Below are positions 1 to 8,132 of a stretch of DNA of 29,844 bases, in pieces. This DNA comes from Syntrophaceae bacterium UBA6112. GTDB lineage: Bacteria; Desulfobacterota; Syntrophia; Syntrophales; UBA5619. Each line of letters begins with the position of its first letter. The stretch's first letter is position 1. The notes beneath the pieces were generated by a model. The model worked only from the letters and a program-made list of their open reading frames with translations. It had not been told where the DNA came from and searched no databases. Position numbers and translations under genes: made by a program. The stretch covers positions 1-29,844 of the forward strand of contig DIWG01000040.1 of the NCBI GenBank assembly GCA_002423465.1. Reading direction: 5' to 3'.

Positions 1-26
1 AGTGATCATTCGTTCTGGCTCAATCA

Positions 27-77
27 TTCGAATAAGCTTCATTCTGCAACTCCGCTGCAGAATGAAGCTTATTCGAA
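27..77. repeat. Perfect 22-bp inverted repeat with 7-nt loop
   Basis: Bases 27-48 are the exact reverse complement of bases 56-77, leaving a 7-base loop at 49-55. The arms contain HindIII-like and PstI-like hexamers. The structure lies 28 bases beyond the stop codon of the minus-strand gene ending at 105, so it would form a very stable hairpin in that transcript. Neither side is followed by a run of T, so it is not a classical intrinsic terminator. It may be a mobile miniature element, a processing or stabilising hairpin, or half of a larger structure cut by the window edge. Confidence 0.85.
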
Positions 78-104
78 GACCTTGTTACCAAATCCTCTTA
101 AAAA

Positions 105-1106
105 TCAGGTCGCGATCCGGGAAAAGAAGGTTGCGAGGTCCGGAAAGGATGCCCGGTCGCCCTTCCAGCCGTAGATCAGCAGGTCGATGTTCAGCCGCTT
201 GAGCTTTTCCCGGAGGATCTCTTCCGGGGCGCGGGGGAGGACGAGGATGAGCAGGGGATCTCCCGGCAGGCTCAGGCCGTTCAAGAGGAGCTGCGTCGCC
301 CCCGCATGGATGCCGTCCAGGGACATATCCGTCCGGATCTGGAAGACCGCCCGGATGACGCCTTCCCGGTTCATGACCAGCAAATCGCGGCAGCCGTCGT
401 TTCCCGTCCGCAAACCCTTTAAACGGAACTCCTCGGAAAGATCCCGGACGATCAGGCCGTGGTCGCATTCGGCGCCGGTTTCCCGCTCCTGAGGACGACA
501 GCGGTCGCCGATCAGCTCGTCGCGCAGGGAGAGTGCGTCCAAACCGAGTTCCACCTGCGCAGAGCAGGCCGCGGCCGACTCCTTGATCCGGGGGATTTTC
601 GCCACGAATTGCGCGATGTGCCTGGCAAAACGCGGCGAGTTGAGAATCCCGATGAGGGCGACGGGCGTCTCCTCGCCGCCGTCGTTCAACACCTCCCAAA
701 CCCCCCGGTAATGGCTTTCGAAGAGACCCTTTCCGACCCCCTTGCGCCCGCCGCCCAATTTCCCGCGGTGAACGACGAAAACCCGTCCGGCGCCGTCCTC
801 GGCGAAGGCGCCGCCGGTCCGCCGGTCGATGCCGCAGAGGGGGAAGTTGATCTCGCAGGTGATCGGGATGCGGGCGCCGCCTTCGGGACGGCCGATGCCG
901 AAGGCGTTCCAGTACCGGTGGTCCGCGATCTTCCGGGAAAAGATCCAGATCCCCAGGCGTTCCGACCAGCCCACCTTCGCGCGTTCGGTCGCCCCCGGAT
1001 GGCCGAGTTCGACGGGAATCTCCTCGCTGATCCAAGGCTTGAAACTGCGGACGAAACGCTTCTGATACCTGCGGATGGCCGGTTCGTTTTCCACCACCTT
1101 CAACAT
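105..1106 (-). CDS. Uncharacterised protein, possible PD-(D/E)XK-like C-terminal domain
   Basis: This is a 333-residue protein that I do not recognise. There is no signal peptide and no membrane segment, so it is probably cytoplasmic. The N-terminal two thirds include an HRGKLGGGRKG-type segment near residue 113 and an IAQFVAKIPRIK segment near 165. The C-terminal third runs from a strand (CRDLLVMN) through GVIRAVFQIRTD to a helix beginning DGIHAGATQLLL, then LILVLP and LLIYGW. That order resembles the core of PD-(D/E)XK nuclease-like folds, where an acidic residue is followed by E/Q-x-K and a helix with QLL. Here the second motif reads Q-I-R, so any catalytic site would be degenerate. The ATG lies 13 bases after the stop of the ABC permease, so it is probably the last gene of the exporter operon. 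The nuclease idea is a hypothesis only. Confidence 0.7.
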   Translation of the reverse strand: MLKVVENEPAIRRYQKRFVRSFKPWISEEIPVELGHPGATERAKVGWSERLGIWIFSRKIADHRYWNAFGIGRPEGGARIPITCEINFPLCGIDRRTGGAFAEDGAGRVFVVHRGKLGGGRKGVGKGLFESHYRGVWEVLNDGGEETPVALIGILNSPRFARHIAQFVAKIPRIKESAAACSAQVELGLDALSLRDELIGDRCRPQERETGAECDHGLIVRDLSEEFRLKGLRTGNDGCRDLLVMNREGVIRAVFQIRTDMSLDGIHAGATQLLLNGLSLPGDPLLILVLPRAPEEILREKLKRLNIDLLIYGWKGDRASFPDLATFFSRIAT

Positions 1107-1119
1107 GATGCTTGTTTCC

Positions 1120-2241
1120 CTAATCCAGACGTTTCCGGAAACGCCCTACTGCACCGGCGAAGACCAGAGCGCCGAGGACAGCCAAAGCGGCGTACTGAGG
1201 CCAGAGGACGTTCAGCCCCACCCCCTTGAGGAAGATGCCGCGGATGACGATCAGAAAATAGCGCAAAGGGTTGAGGTATGTCAACCATTGAACGACCTCC
1301 GGCATGTTTGCGATCGGAAAAACGAAGCCGGAGAGCATGAAGAAGGGGAGGATGAAAAAGAAAGTGGTCATCATCGCCTGCTGTTGCGTCCGGGAGACCG
1401 TCGAGATGAAAAGCCCGATGCCCAGGGTGCTCAGGAGAAACAGGCAGGTCGCAAAGAAGAGGGCCAGAACGCTCCCCGCAAGCGGAACCTGGAACCAGTA
1501 CAGGGCGAAGACCATGACCAGGACCATCTGGCCGATCGCAACCACCGTATAGGGGATGGTCTTGCCGATGATAAACTCGAACGGCTTAAGCGGCGTCACG
1601 ATGAGCTGCTCCATCGTCCCCGCCTCGCGCTCCTTGATGATGGCGATCGAGGTCAGCAAAAGCGAAATCAGCATGATGACGAAAGCGACGATCCCCGGGA
1701 TGAAGAAATGCTGGCTGTCCAGGTTCGGATTGTACCAGGTCCGGATGCGGGCGTCGATCTTCCCGTATTGGAGGTCGCGGCCGTGGATTTCGCGGAGCAA
1801 CAGTTGATTCAACCGGTCCAGGACCGTTACCGCGTAAGAGATCCGGACGGAGGCCATGTTGCTCATGCTGCCGTCAACGAGGATCTGGACGGAAGCCGTC
1901 CGACCCGAGCGGATGAGGCTGCTGAAGTCGGGGGGGATGCGGATCCCGATATCGGCCTTTCCCGCAAGGAAGAGTTCCTCCATGGCGTGGGGATCGGCCG
2001 GCCGGTGGGTGATCCGGAAGATCCGGCCCGCGGTGAAGGCATCGGTCAGCAGCCGGCTCTCCCGGGTCTGCGCCTGGTCGATCAGGGCGACGCGGATATC
2101 CCGGATGTCATAGTTGACCACGTAGCCGAAGACCAGAAGCTGGATGAGCGGCGCTGCAACCAGGACGACGCGGTTTTTCCGGTCGCGGAAGAGCTGGATG
2201 AATTCCTTGCGGACCATTTCCCGGATGCGAAGCCAGCTCAT
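1120..2241 (-). CDS. ABC-2 type exporter permease, YbhR-like
   Basis: This 373-residue inner-membrane permease has the ABC-2 layout. One membrane segment lies near residues 25-45 (VVLVAAPLIQLLVFGY), followed by a large extracytoplasmic loop of about 130 residues. Five to six clustered membrane segments then fill the C-terminal half, including the conserved REREAGTMEQLIVTP coupling region near residue 205. Length and layout match YbhS/YbhR/YhhJ subunits of drug or heavy-metal efflux pumps. Its ATG overlaps the stop of the upstream permease by four bases (ATGA), so translation is coupled. The two permeases probably form a heterodimer driven by the two ATPases upstream. The substrate cannot be told from the sequence. 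Confidence 0.92.
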   Translation of the reverse strand: MSWLRIREMVRKEFIQLFRDRKNRVVLVAAPLIQLLVFGYVVNYDIRDIRVALIDQAQTRESRLLTDAFTAGRIFRITHRPADPHAMEELFLAGKADIGIRIPPDFSSLIRSGRTASVQILVDGSMSNMASVRISYAVTVLDRLNQLLLREIHGRDLQYGKIDARIRTWYNPNLDSQHFFIPGIVAFVIMLISLLLTSIAIIKEREAGTMEQLIVTPLKPFEFIIGKTIPYTVVAIGQMVLVMVFALYWFQVPLAGSVLALFFATCLFLLSTLGIGLFISTVSRTQQQAMMTTFFFILPFFMLSGFVFPIANMPEVVQWLTYLNPLRYFLIVIRGIFLKGVGLNVLWPQYAALAVLGALVFAGAVGRFRKRLD

Positions 2242-3389
2242 AGCCCCTCCCGCTTCAGCATGATGATGTTCAGCGTCGCCAGGAGTGCAAACATCCCCGT
2301 CAGGATCAGGAGATCGGGCCAGAGGTGGGCGATCCCGAGGTCCCGGAGATAGATCCCGGCGAGAATGTCGATGTAGTAGGTCGCCGGGACGAACCAGGTG
2401 ACAATCTGGAGGACCTTCGGCATGTTGATGATCGGGAAGACAAAGTTCGACAACAGCAGCGACGGGAGGTAGGTGATCAGCACGGCCGCCTGGTTGGCCA
2501 CCATCTGGGATTTCGTCACCGATGAGATGAGCAGGCCCAGCGTCAGAGCGACCAGGATGTAGAGCGAAGAGGCGAGGATCATCAGATAGAAGCTCGCCTT
2601 CATCACGACTCCGAAGAGGACCTGCCCCATCAGGACGGAGATCAGGACGTCGATGAGAGCGATCATGAAATAGGGGATCGCCTTGCCCACGAGGAATTCC
2701 CCCGCGCGGATCGGGAGCGAACGGATCGTCTCCATCGTGCCGTTTTCATATTCCCGGGCGATGACAAGCGACGTCAGCATCGCCCCGACGATCATGATGA
2801 TGATGGCGATGATCCCCGGGATGATGAAGTTCCGGCTCTCCAGGTCCTCGTTGAACCAGACCCGGACCCGTCCTTCGACAGGCGGCCGGATCTTTTCCAT
2901 CCCCTGGCGGTCGAGGAAATCGACCAGGAGTTTCCGATTGTAGCCCTCGACAAAGCCGCTGATGTAGGCGCTGGAGATCCCGGCGAAGTTCGGGTCGCTC
3001 CCGTCGAGGAGGATCTGAAGGGCCGTTTCCCGGTCCGACCGAAGGTCGGCCGTCCAGCCGGGGGGAATGATCACGGCCAGGGTCGTCCGGCCGTGATCGA
3101 GCTCCTTTGTTACGGCCCGGGCATCGGGGAGTTGGGCGGTGATTCGAAAATAGGGCGAGGCGCCGAGTCGGCGGATGAAGTCGCGGCTCATGTCCGTCCG
3201 GTCCTGATCGACGACGACCGTCTCGATGTGTTCCACATCGAGGCTGAGCGCGTAGCCGAACAGAAGGATCAGCAGAAGCGGCAGGGCAAAGGCCAGGTAG
3301 AGGCTCCGGAAATCCCGGAGCAGGTGGTAGATCTCCTTTTGGATGATCGCCCGGACATTGCGGATCTTCACTCTTGCCCCCTGCGCCAT
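2238..3389 (-). CDS. ABC-2 type exporter permease, YbhS-like
   Basis: This 383-residue ABC-2 permease is paralogous to the next gene. It has an N-terminal membrane segment near residues 30-48 (LYLAFALPLLLILLFGYAL), a periplasmic loop, a REYENGTMETIRSLP coupling motif near residue 215, and a C-terminal membrane bundle. The gene order adaptor, ATPase, ATPase, permease, permease matches E. coli ybhG-ybhF-ybhS-ybhR, with the ATPase unfused here. The start is not certain. The ATG at 3389 has a weak ribosome site, while an in-frame GTG at 3371 is preceded by a G-rich stretch (CAGGGGG) and would give 377 residues. The gene is separated from the ATPase by 33 bases. Confidence 0.9.
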   Translation of the reverse strand: MAQGARVKIRNVRAIIQKEIYHLLRDFRSLYLAFALPLLLILLFGYALSLDVEHIETVVVDQDRTDMSRDFIRRLGASPYFRITAQLPDARAVTKELDHGRTTLAVIIPPGWTADLRSDRETALQILLDGSDPNFAGISSAYISGFVEGYNRKLLVDFLDRQGMEKIRPPVEGRVRVWFNEDLESRNFIIPGIIAIIIMIVGAMLTSLVIAREYENGTMETIRSLPIRAGEFLVGKAIPYFMIALIDVLISVLMGQVLFGVVMKASFYLMILASSLYILVALTLGLLISSVTKSQMVANQAAVLITYLPSLLLSNFVFPIINMPKVLQIVTWFVPATYYIDILAGIYLRDLGIAHLWPDLLILTGMFALLATLNIIMLKREGL

Positions 3390-3422
3390 CGATCGTTGAA
3401 CATCGCCGTATTTTCCTTCCTG

Positions 3423-4193
3423 CTATGGATCACAGCCCTTCCCGGCCATCAGCGAAACGAAGGCGTCGTTGAGGTCCGCGTCGGGCTTTTGCGGGCAGAC
3501 GCCGCGGACAATCTCATCCGGGCTTCCCGAAGCGACGATCCGCCCCTCGTTGATCATGACGATCCGGCCGCAATGGCGCGCTTCGTCCATGTAATGGGTG
3601 GTGACAAAAATGGTGATCCCCTCGGCGGCGATCTGCCGGATGAAATCCCAGAAACGGCGGCGGGTGATCGGATCGACGCCGGAGGTCGGTTCGTCGAGAA
3701 ACAGGATCCGCGGGCGGTGGAGGAGGGCGCAGCCGAGGGCGAGGCGCTGGCGCCATCCCGGCGGGATGTCCCGGGTAAGGCGGTCGCGTGCATCCGCCAG
3801 GCGGGTCATATCGAGGACCCAGGCAATCCGTTCCACCCATTCCGTCTGGGGCACGCTGTACACCCCGAGGTAGAAACGGAGGTTCTCGAAGGGGGTCAGA
3901 TCCTCATAGAGGGAGAACTTCTGGGACATGTAGCCGATCGCATGCTTGACCTCCTCGGTTTCCGTGACGATGTCGTGGCCGGCGACCTTCGCCTCCCCCG
4001 AAGTGGGGGTGAGGATGCCGCAGAGCATCCGGATCGTCGTCGATTTCCCGGAGCCGTTCGATCCCAGAAACCCGAAGATCTCGCCGGGATGGACCGAAAA
4101 GGAGATCCGGTCCACAGCGACAAAGGCCCCGAAACGTTTTTCGAGCTCCCGAACAACAATGGCCTCCGTATGGTTGTTCCCGTCAGCGGTCAT
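3423..4193 (-). CDS. ABC transporter ATPase, second YbhF-like half
   Basis: This 256-residue nucleotide-binding subunit of a multidrug-type exporter has Walker A GSNGSGKST at residues 44-52, Q-loop glutamine at 91, and Walker B ILFLDE at 163-168. An H-loop lies in TTHYMDE. The ABC signature reads IPPGW (143-147) rather than LSGGQ. The C-terminal half of YbhF-type proteins also deviates (LPLGW), so this is family-like rather than a defect. I chose the ATG at 4193. A longer frame runs to 4313 but crosses dispersed palindromes and has no family similarity there. The gene probably pairs with the ATPase ending at 4334 as the equivalent of the tandem YbhF protein. Confidence 0.92.
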   Translation of the reverse strand: MTADGNNHTEAIVVRELEKRFGAFVAVDRISFSVHPGEIFGFLGSNGSGKSTTIRMLCGILTPTSGEAKVAGHDIVTETEEVKHAIGYMSQKFSLYEDLTPFENLRFYLGVYSVPQTEWVERIAWVLDMTRLADARDRLTRDIPPGWRQRLALGCALLHRPRILFLDEPTSGVDPITRRRFWDFIRQIAAEGITIFVTTHYMDEARHCGRIVMINEGRIVASGSPDEIVRGVCPQKPDADLNDAFVSLMAGKGCDP

Positions 4194-4204
4194 ATCAGCG
4201 GCCC

Positions 4205-4281
4205 CAAATATGTCACTCCCGTGACAGCAGAAGTCCAAAACAGCTTGCAAATACTGGTTTCCCGCTTCCGCGGGAATGACA
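4205..4281. repeat. Dispersed palindromic (REP-like) element between the two ATPase genes
   Basis: Two adjacent small hairpins are visible. TTCCCGC/GCGGGAA (4259-4265 with 4270-4276) has a 4-base loop, and TGTCAC/GTGACA (4211-4216 with 4221-4226) also has a 4-base loop. The first sits in a context reading GTCATTCCCGCGGAAGCGGG on the minus strand, a widespread dispersed palindrome type in proteobacteria that translates as VIPAxAGxQ. The second looks like a decayed copy. Together they fill the 140-base gap between the two ATPase genes. Confidence 0.7.
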
Positions 4282-4333
4282 ACACGGAGGACTTTCACGA
4301 TTTCCGGGATCAAAAAGAGTCATTGCGAAGTCG

Positions 4334-5206
4334 TCATCCTTTCTGCCCCATTTTGAAGGCGTCCTGCGCCAGGTCCGCATCCGCCGCCTTAATCCGCTCG
4401 ATGATCGCCTCCTCCAGGTTGTCAAAGCGGTCCCGGATCTCGGCGGGGGTTGACGTCGCCAGGAGTTCCGAGCGGTGCATCAGCCCCAGCCGGTCGCACC
4501 TTTCCCCCTCGTCAAGATAGGCCGTGGAAACGAGGATGGTCATCCCCCTTTCGCGCATCCGGGCGAGGATTCCCCAGAACTCCATGCGGGAGACGGGATC
4601 GACGCCGTTGGTCGGTTCGTCGAGGATCAGGAGCTTCGGCTCGTGAACGAGGACGCAGGCCAGACCCAGCTTCTGCTTCATCCCGCCGGAGAGCTTTCCC
4701 GCCGGCCGGTCGGTGAAGGGAAGAAGATTGGAGAAGCCGAGGTAGAGGGCCTTGCGCGCCTTCCGTTCCGTGCCTCTGATTCCGAAGATGTTCAGGAAAA
4801 AATCGATGTTCTCCTCGACCGTCAGGTCCTGGTAGAGACCGAAACGCTGGGGCATATAGCCGATCCGGTCCTTGACGGCCGCCCGGTCGGAAACGGCGTC
4901 CAGACCATCGATCGTGATCCGGCCGGTCGCGGGTTTGAGCATCGTCGCCGCCATCCTCAACAGTGTGGATTTTCCGGCCCCGTCGGAGCCGACGAGGCCG
5001 TAGATCGCCCCCCGTTCGACCGCAAGCGAGACGTTGCGGACCGCTTCGTTCGCGCCGAAACGGCAGGAAACCCCCTCGATCCGGACGAAAGGTTCCTTTG
5101 CCCTTTCGGCTATCGGCTGGGGAGATGATGCCGCATCGTGGATGGGGACACCTTGCGGCGAGGTGTCCCCGTTTCCGGAAATGGGAGACTCAACGTAACC
5201 AGGCAT
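4334..5206 (-). CDS. ABC transporter ATPase, first YbhF-like half
   Basis: This 290-residue ATPase has Walker A GSDGAGKST at residues 73-81, Q-loop in GYMPQ near 118, canonical signature LSGGM at 171-175 and Walker B LLILDEP at 191-197. The ATP-binding domain proper starts near residue 39. The first 38 residues are an extension with no family similarity, and part of it is encoded by a perfect 10-bp hairpin (5144-5170). No better internal ATG or GTG start exists, so the ATG at 5206, overlapping the adaptor gene by 17 bases, is kept. With the next gene it corresponds to E. coli ybhF split in two. It couples ATP hydrolysis to export through the two ABC-2 permeases. Confidence 0.9.
   Translation of the reverse strand: MPGYVESPISGNGDTSPQGVPIHDAASSPQPIAERAKEPFVRIEGVSCRFGANEAVRNVSLAVERGAIYGLVGSDGAGKSTLLRMAATMLKPATGRITIDGLDAVSDRAAVKDRIGYMPQRFGLYQDLTVEENIDFFLNIFGIRGTERKARKALYLGFSNLLPFTDRPAGKLSGGMKQKLGLACVLVHEPKLLILDEPTNGVDPVSRMEFWGILARMRERGMTILVSTAYLDEGERCDRLGLMHRSELLATSTPAEIRDRFDNLEEAIIERIKAADADLAQDAFKMGQKG
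5144..5170. repeat. 10-bp hairpin inside the start of the ATPase gene
   Basis: GGGGACACCT at 5144-5153 and AGGTGTCCCC at 5161-5170 are perfect complements around a 7-base loop. The hairpin lies within codons of the non-conserved N-terminal extension of the ATPase. It is a strong hairpin just after a start codon, so it could be a palindrome insertion or could damp translation of the ATPase. Confidence 0.75.
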
Positions 5207-6356
5207 CGGCGGGCATCCCTGACTTAAGTTCCAGATTCGGGTTGGGGATGGAAACTTTGACGAGGTAAACGAGTTTCACCCGCTCCTTCTTCGTCTGGAT
5301 GATCTTCGGCGTGAATTCCCCCTCGGGGGAGATGAACGTGACCGCGCCGGCGAAGGATTTCCCGGGAAAGGTGTCCACGCGGACCTCCGCCTTTTGGCCC
5401 GGCTTCACCTTGCCGATTTCCGTCTCGTCCACGAAGATCTTCAGGTCGACCGTGGCGAGTTGGGAAAGGGTGAGAACCTCCCGTCCCGGTGTGACGACTT
5501 CGCCCGGCTCCATATTGCGGCTGGTGATGACGCCGGGGCCCGGCGCCTTCAACTGCGTATACTGGAGTTGGATCGACACCTGGTCGACGGCGGCGCGGGC
5601 CGCTGCCGCCGTTGCGCGGGCAGCCTCGATGTCCTTGCGTGCGGCATCGATCCGCAGAAGGTTGCTCCGGGCCTGCTTCAGGACGGCCTGCCCTTCGGCC
5701 AGCCGCGCCTCGGCAGTGCGGATCGTCTCCTCCCGGCTTCCCTCTTTCGCCAGATCGTAGGTCTCCCGGCCACGCTCGTATTCCCGCAGGGTCGTCTCGT
5801 ACCGGAGACGTACGGCTTCCCACTCCTTCTCGGAAACGGTTCCCTTTTGGAAGAGGTTCTCATAGCGGGCCAGGTTTCTCTTGGCATCCTCCAGGACGGC
5901 GGAGGCGCTCTGCATCGCCTGTTTCGCCCGTTCGATCTCCTGCGTCCGGGTGCCTGCTTTGAGTTCGTCCAGTTGCGAGGCCAGCGCGCGAACGCCCGCC
6001 CCGGCCCGCGCCGCTTCCGCGGGAAGGGTCTTTTCCAGAACCGCGAGCACCGCCTGCGCCTGCTCGATACCTCTGAGCGATCGTTCGAGATTGGCCTTCG
6101 CCTGTTCGATGCGGGAATGGAACTCCGCCGGATCCAGCTCGGCGAGGAGCTGATCCTTGACAACGGCCTGCCCCTCCTGCACGAGCACCTTGAGGATACG
6201 GCCGCCGGCCTGGAACGACAGGTGGGACTGAACGGCCTCGACGGTTCCGGAGTAGGAAAGCTCTCCCTGTCCGGCCTGCTGCTGGCCGCGGTAGACGAAG
6301 AAAGCCGTGCCGATGAGGAGCGCCAGCACGACGATGATGACGATGCGTTTCTTCAA
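5190..6356 (-). CDS. HlyD-family periplasmic adaptor (membrane fusion protein), YbhG-like
   Basis: This 388-residue adaptor links an inner-membrane exporter to the outer membrane. A single N-terminal anchor (residues about 4-21) is followed by the first half of a lipoyl-like domain (SYSGTVEAVQSHLSFQAGG). A long alpha-hairpin coiled coil rich in A, E, R and Q follows, at roughly residues 80-245. After it come the second lipoyl half (LQYTQLKAPGPGVITS) and a beta-barrel (ETEIGKVKPGQKAEV). The start is TTG at 6356, decided by a strong AGGAGG six bases upstream. It is the first gene of the exporter cluster, 48 bases after the beta-barrel gene, so readthrough from the Mla operon is possible. No TolC gene is in the window. 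Confidence 0.92.
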   Translation of the reverse strand: MKKRIVIIVVLALLIGTAFFVYRGQQQAGQGELSYSGTVEAVQSHLSFQAGGRILKVLVQEGQAVVKDQLLAELDPAEFHSRIEQAKANLERSLRGIEQAQAVLAVLEKTLPAEAARAGAGVRALASQLDELKAGTRTQEIERAKQAMQSASAVLEDAKRNLARYENLFQKGTVSEKEWEAVRLRYETTLREYERGRETYDLAKEGSREETIRTAEARLAEGQAVLKQARSNLLRIDAARKDIEAARATAAAARAAVDQVSIQLQYTQLKAPGPGVITSRNMEPGEVVTPGREVLTLSQLATVDLKIFVDETEIGKVKPGQKAEVRVDTFPGKSFAGAVTFISPEGEFTPKIIQTKKERVKLVYLVKVSIPNPNLELKSGMPADAWLR

Positions 6357-6404
6357 TAGACACCTCCTCGGGACAAGTATGGATCATCCCATACCATCTT
6401 TCCA

Positions 6405-7211
6405 TCAGTAGGTATAGGTGACGGCGGCCCCGGCGGAGATTCTTTCGGAATACTGTCCTTCCACGTCCAGGCGAAATCCCTTGGCCAGCGGGATTTCGAT
6501 TCCGGAAAATCCTCCGATACGGGTCTTGTTGCTCAGCGTCGTCTCGGAGGATGTGAAGGCCAGTCCGGCGACGTTTGCGGAAGGCGACACCGTGGCTTCC
6601 GAATAACGAACATAAGGCCCGGCATAGATCCGGGCCCCGCAGGAAAGGGCGGCCTGAAAGCCGATCCCGGCGTTCACATCCCAGAGGTTCTTGACCCGGA
6701 GTTCCAGCGAAAAGGGTGCGCCGTTGCGGGCGCCTGAAACAGGGTCCGTGAAGTCGCTGAAGGAATAGCTCCCCTGGACAAAGGCCCCCATGCCGAAGGT
6801 TTTGTTAAACGGATAGAACCCCTTTGCCCCCAACGTGCCGAAAAATTTCCCGTGTTCCTGAAAATCAGTCCCCGTAGTGGTTGTCGATGCGTCCGTGGAA
6901 CGGAAGGCGTCGACCGCTTTTAAGTCGGACATTCCGACCCGTGCGTAGAGTTCCCAGCCGTTTTGAGATCCGTAACCCAGTTCCGAGTAGACCTGATTCT
7001 GCCGGATGAGAAGTTCCGCGCCGTTTGGGTAGCGATCTTCATGAAACCAGTAACCGATGCCGGTATGCAATCCTCCCGCTCCTTTGATCGCAGGTTGCGG
7101 CGGTCCGAAGGGTCCGCCCGCGGCAGTCCGCCCCGCAGCCAGCAGCGTGATGAATGCGACCATCAGAATGAATAAAATGTTTTTCGTAGGAAGGCCTCCC
7201 TTTCCGTTCAT
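6405..7211 (-). CDS. Outer-membrane beta-barrel protein linked to mlaA
   Basis: This 268-residue protein has a hydrophobic signal sequence (residues about 11-31, ending near AAGGPFG). Alternating amphipathic strands such as GWELYARVGMSD, GSYSFSDF and RIYAGPYVRYSE follow, and the C-terminus is the aromatic YTY, all typical of an outer-membrane barrel. The end reads FRLDVEGQYSERISAGAAVTYTY-like, as in small OmpA/OmpW-type or opacity-like porins. Exact family membership is not recognised. Its ATG overlaps the mlaA stop codon (ATGA), so it is translated together with MlaA. In E. coli MlaA works in a complex with the porin OmpC, so this gene is a plausible partner barrel (inference). It is probably the last gene of the Mla operon. 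Confidence 0.82.
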   Translation of the reverse strand: MNGKGGLPTKNILFILMVAFITLLAAGRTAAGGPFGPPQPAIKGAGGLHTGIGYWFHEDRYPNGAELLIRQNQVYSELGYGSQNGWELYARVGMSDLKAVDAFRSTDASTTTTGTDFQEHGKFFGTLGAKGFYPFNKTFGMGAFVQGSYSFSDFTDPVSGARNGAPFSLELRVKNLWDVNAGIGFQAALSCGARIYAGPYVRYSEATVSPSANVAGLAFTSSETTLSNKTRIGGFSGIEIPLAKGFRLDVEGQYSERISAGAAVTYTY

Positions 7212-8119
7212 TTTTTGGGTAATCCGGCATCCACCGGCGGAGACTTGCTCCCGCCCTTCTGTTGGATCTTTTTCAACCGGTGCTGGACATAGGCATCGCG
7301 GATCGCCACGTAGGGATCGATGGCGGCCCCCTTCAGGGCCTCATAGTCGCCGATGTTCAGGGAGGTGTCGTTCACCTTGTCATACGCCCAGGCTCCCGTT
7401 CCCGCATACCAGGGCCCCAGATAGTTGTAGGGGCGAAGGAGCGAATCCCCCACCAGCCCCACCGTATCACGCGGGCTGGAAGGTCCGAAGATCGGCCAGT
7501 TGATGTAGAAACCCTGCCCGATTCCGTAGGAACCCAAGGTTTGGCCGAAATCTACATCCTGTCGGGAGAGATGGATCTCCTTGCTCGCGGCAGGATCCAG
7601 AAGCCCGCCGATGCCCCACACGGTATTGATCGCGAAGCGGCCCAGCTCCTCCGCCGCGCCCCCGAAATTCGCCTGGAGCAGGCAATTGACGAAACGGATC
7701 GGGAAGGTGATGTTCTTGAAGAAATTGTCGACGCCGATCCGCGCGGGCTCGGGAACAACCTTGCCGTATCCCTGCGCCACGGGTTTGAGAAACCAGAAGT
7801 AGAGCCTGTCGTTGAAGTGATACATGGCCCGGTTGAAGGGTTCCAGCGGGTCGGCGATCTGCGCCTTCCCCCCTTCGTTTCCCTTGTCGAGATCGTCGAA
7901 TTCGGTGATATCCCCGAACTCATCGGTTTGTTGGATTTTCGCTCCTGCCGGCGTCTCCGGGGAGGGAAGCGGAATCCGACCGGCCGGGGAAACGGCCGTC
8001 TCCTGTTGCAGCGGCAGAGATGCCGCGGCAGGCGCCGAAGAGACAAAGGGATCAGGGTTGTGGGCGCAGCCCGTAGCGACAAAAGCCAACAGCAGAACCG
8101 GAAACCATAAAGCTTTCAT
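7208..8119 (-). CDS. mlaA: MlaA/VacJ outer-membrane lipoprotein
   Basis: This 303-residue lipoprotein has signal peptide MKALWFPVLLLAFVATGC with the lipobox cysteine at residue 18. A low-complexity linker rich in P, S, A and E follows (residues 20-85), then the MlaA domain starting at DPLEPFNRAMYHFND. Conserved pieces include FFKNITFPIRFVNCLLQ, RFAINTVWGIGGLLDPA, and GPSSPRDTVG near the end. MlaA removes phospholipids from the outer leaflet of the outer membrane and passes them to periplasmic MlaC. It is somewhat longer than the E. coli protein because of the linker and a C-terminal tail ending PKK. It starts 13 bases after the mlaC stop and overlaps the barrel gene by four bases. Confidence 0.96.
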   Translation of the reverse strand: MKALWFPVLLLAFVATGCAHNPDPFVSSAPAAASLPLQQETAVSPAGRIPLPSPETPAGAKIQQTDEFGDITEFDDLDKGNEGGKAQIADPLEPFNRAMYHFNDRLYFWFLKPVAQGYGKVVPEPARIGVDNFFKNITFPIRFVNCLLQANFGGAAEELGRFAINTVWGIGGLLDPAASKEIHLSRQDVDFGQTLGSYGIGQGFYINWPIFGPSSPRDTVGLVGDSLLRPYNYLGPWYAGTGAWAYDKVNDTSLNIGDYEALKGAAIDPYVAIRDAYVQHRLKKIQQKGGSKSPPVDAGLPKK

Positions 8120-8132
8120 GAAATGGTCCGCC

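Noticed and set aside
27..77. Intrinsic terminator
   Set aside because: The stem is strong but no T run follows on either strand, so it is listed as an inverted repeat instead.
1075..2352. Long plus-strand frame opposite the ABC-2 permease
   Set aside because: It mirrors the codon pattern of the real minus-strand gene, is extremely rich in charged residues and resembles no protein family.
4213..4425. Small minus-strand frame around the palindromes
   Set aside because: Its translation (CHSRGSGKP) is the usual by-product of this palindrome type, not a gene.
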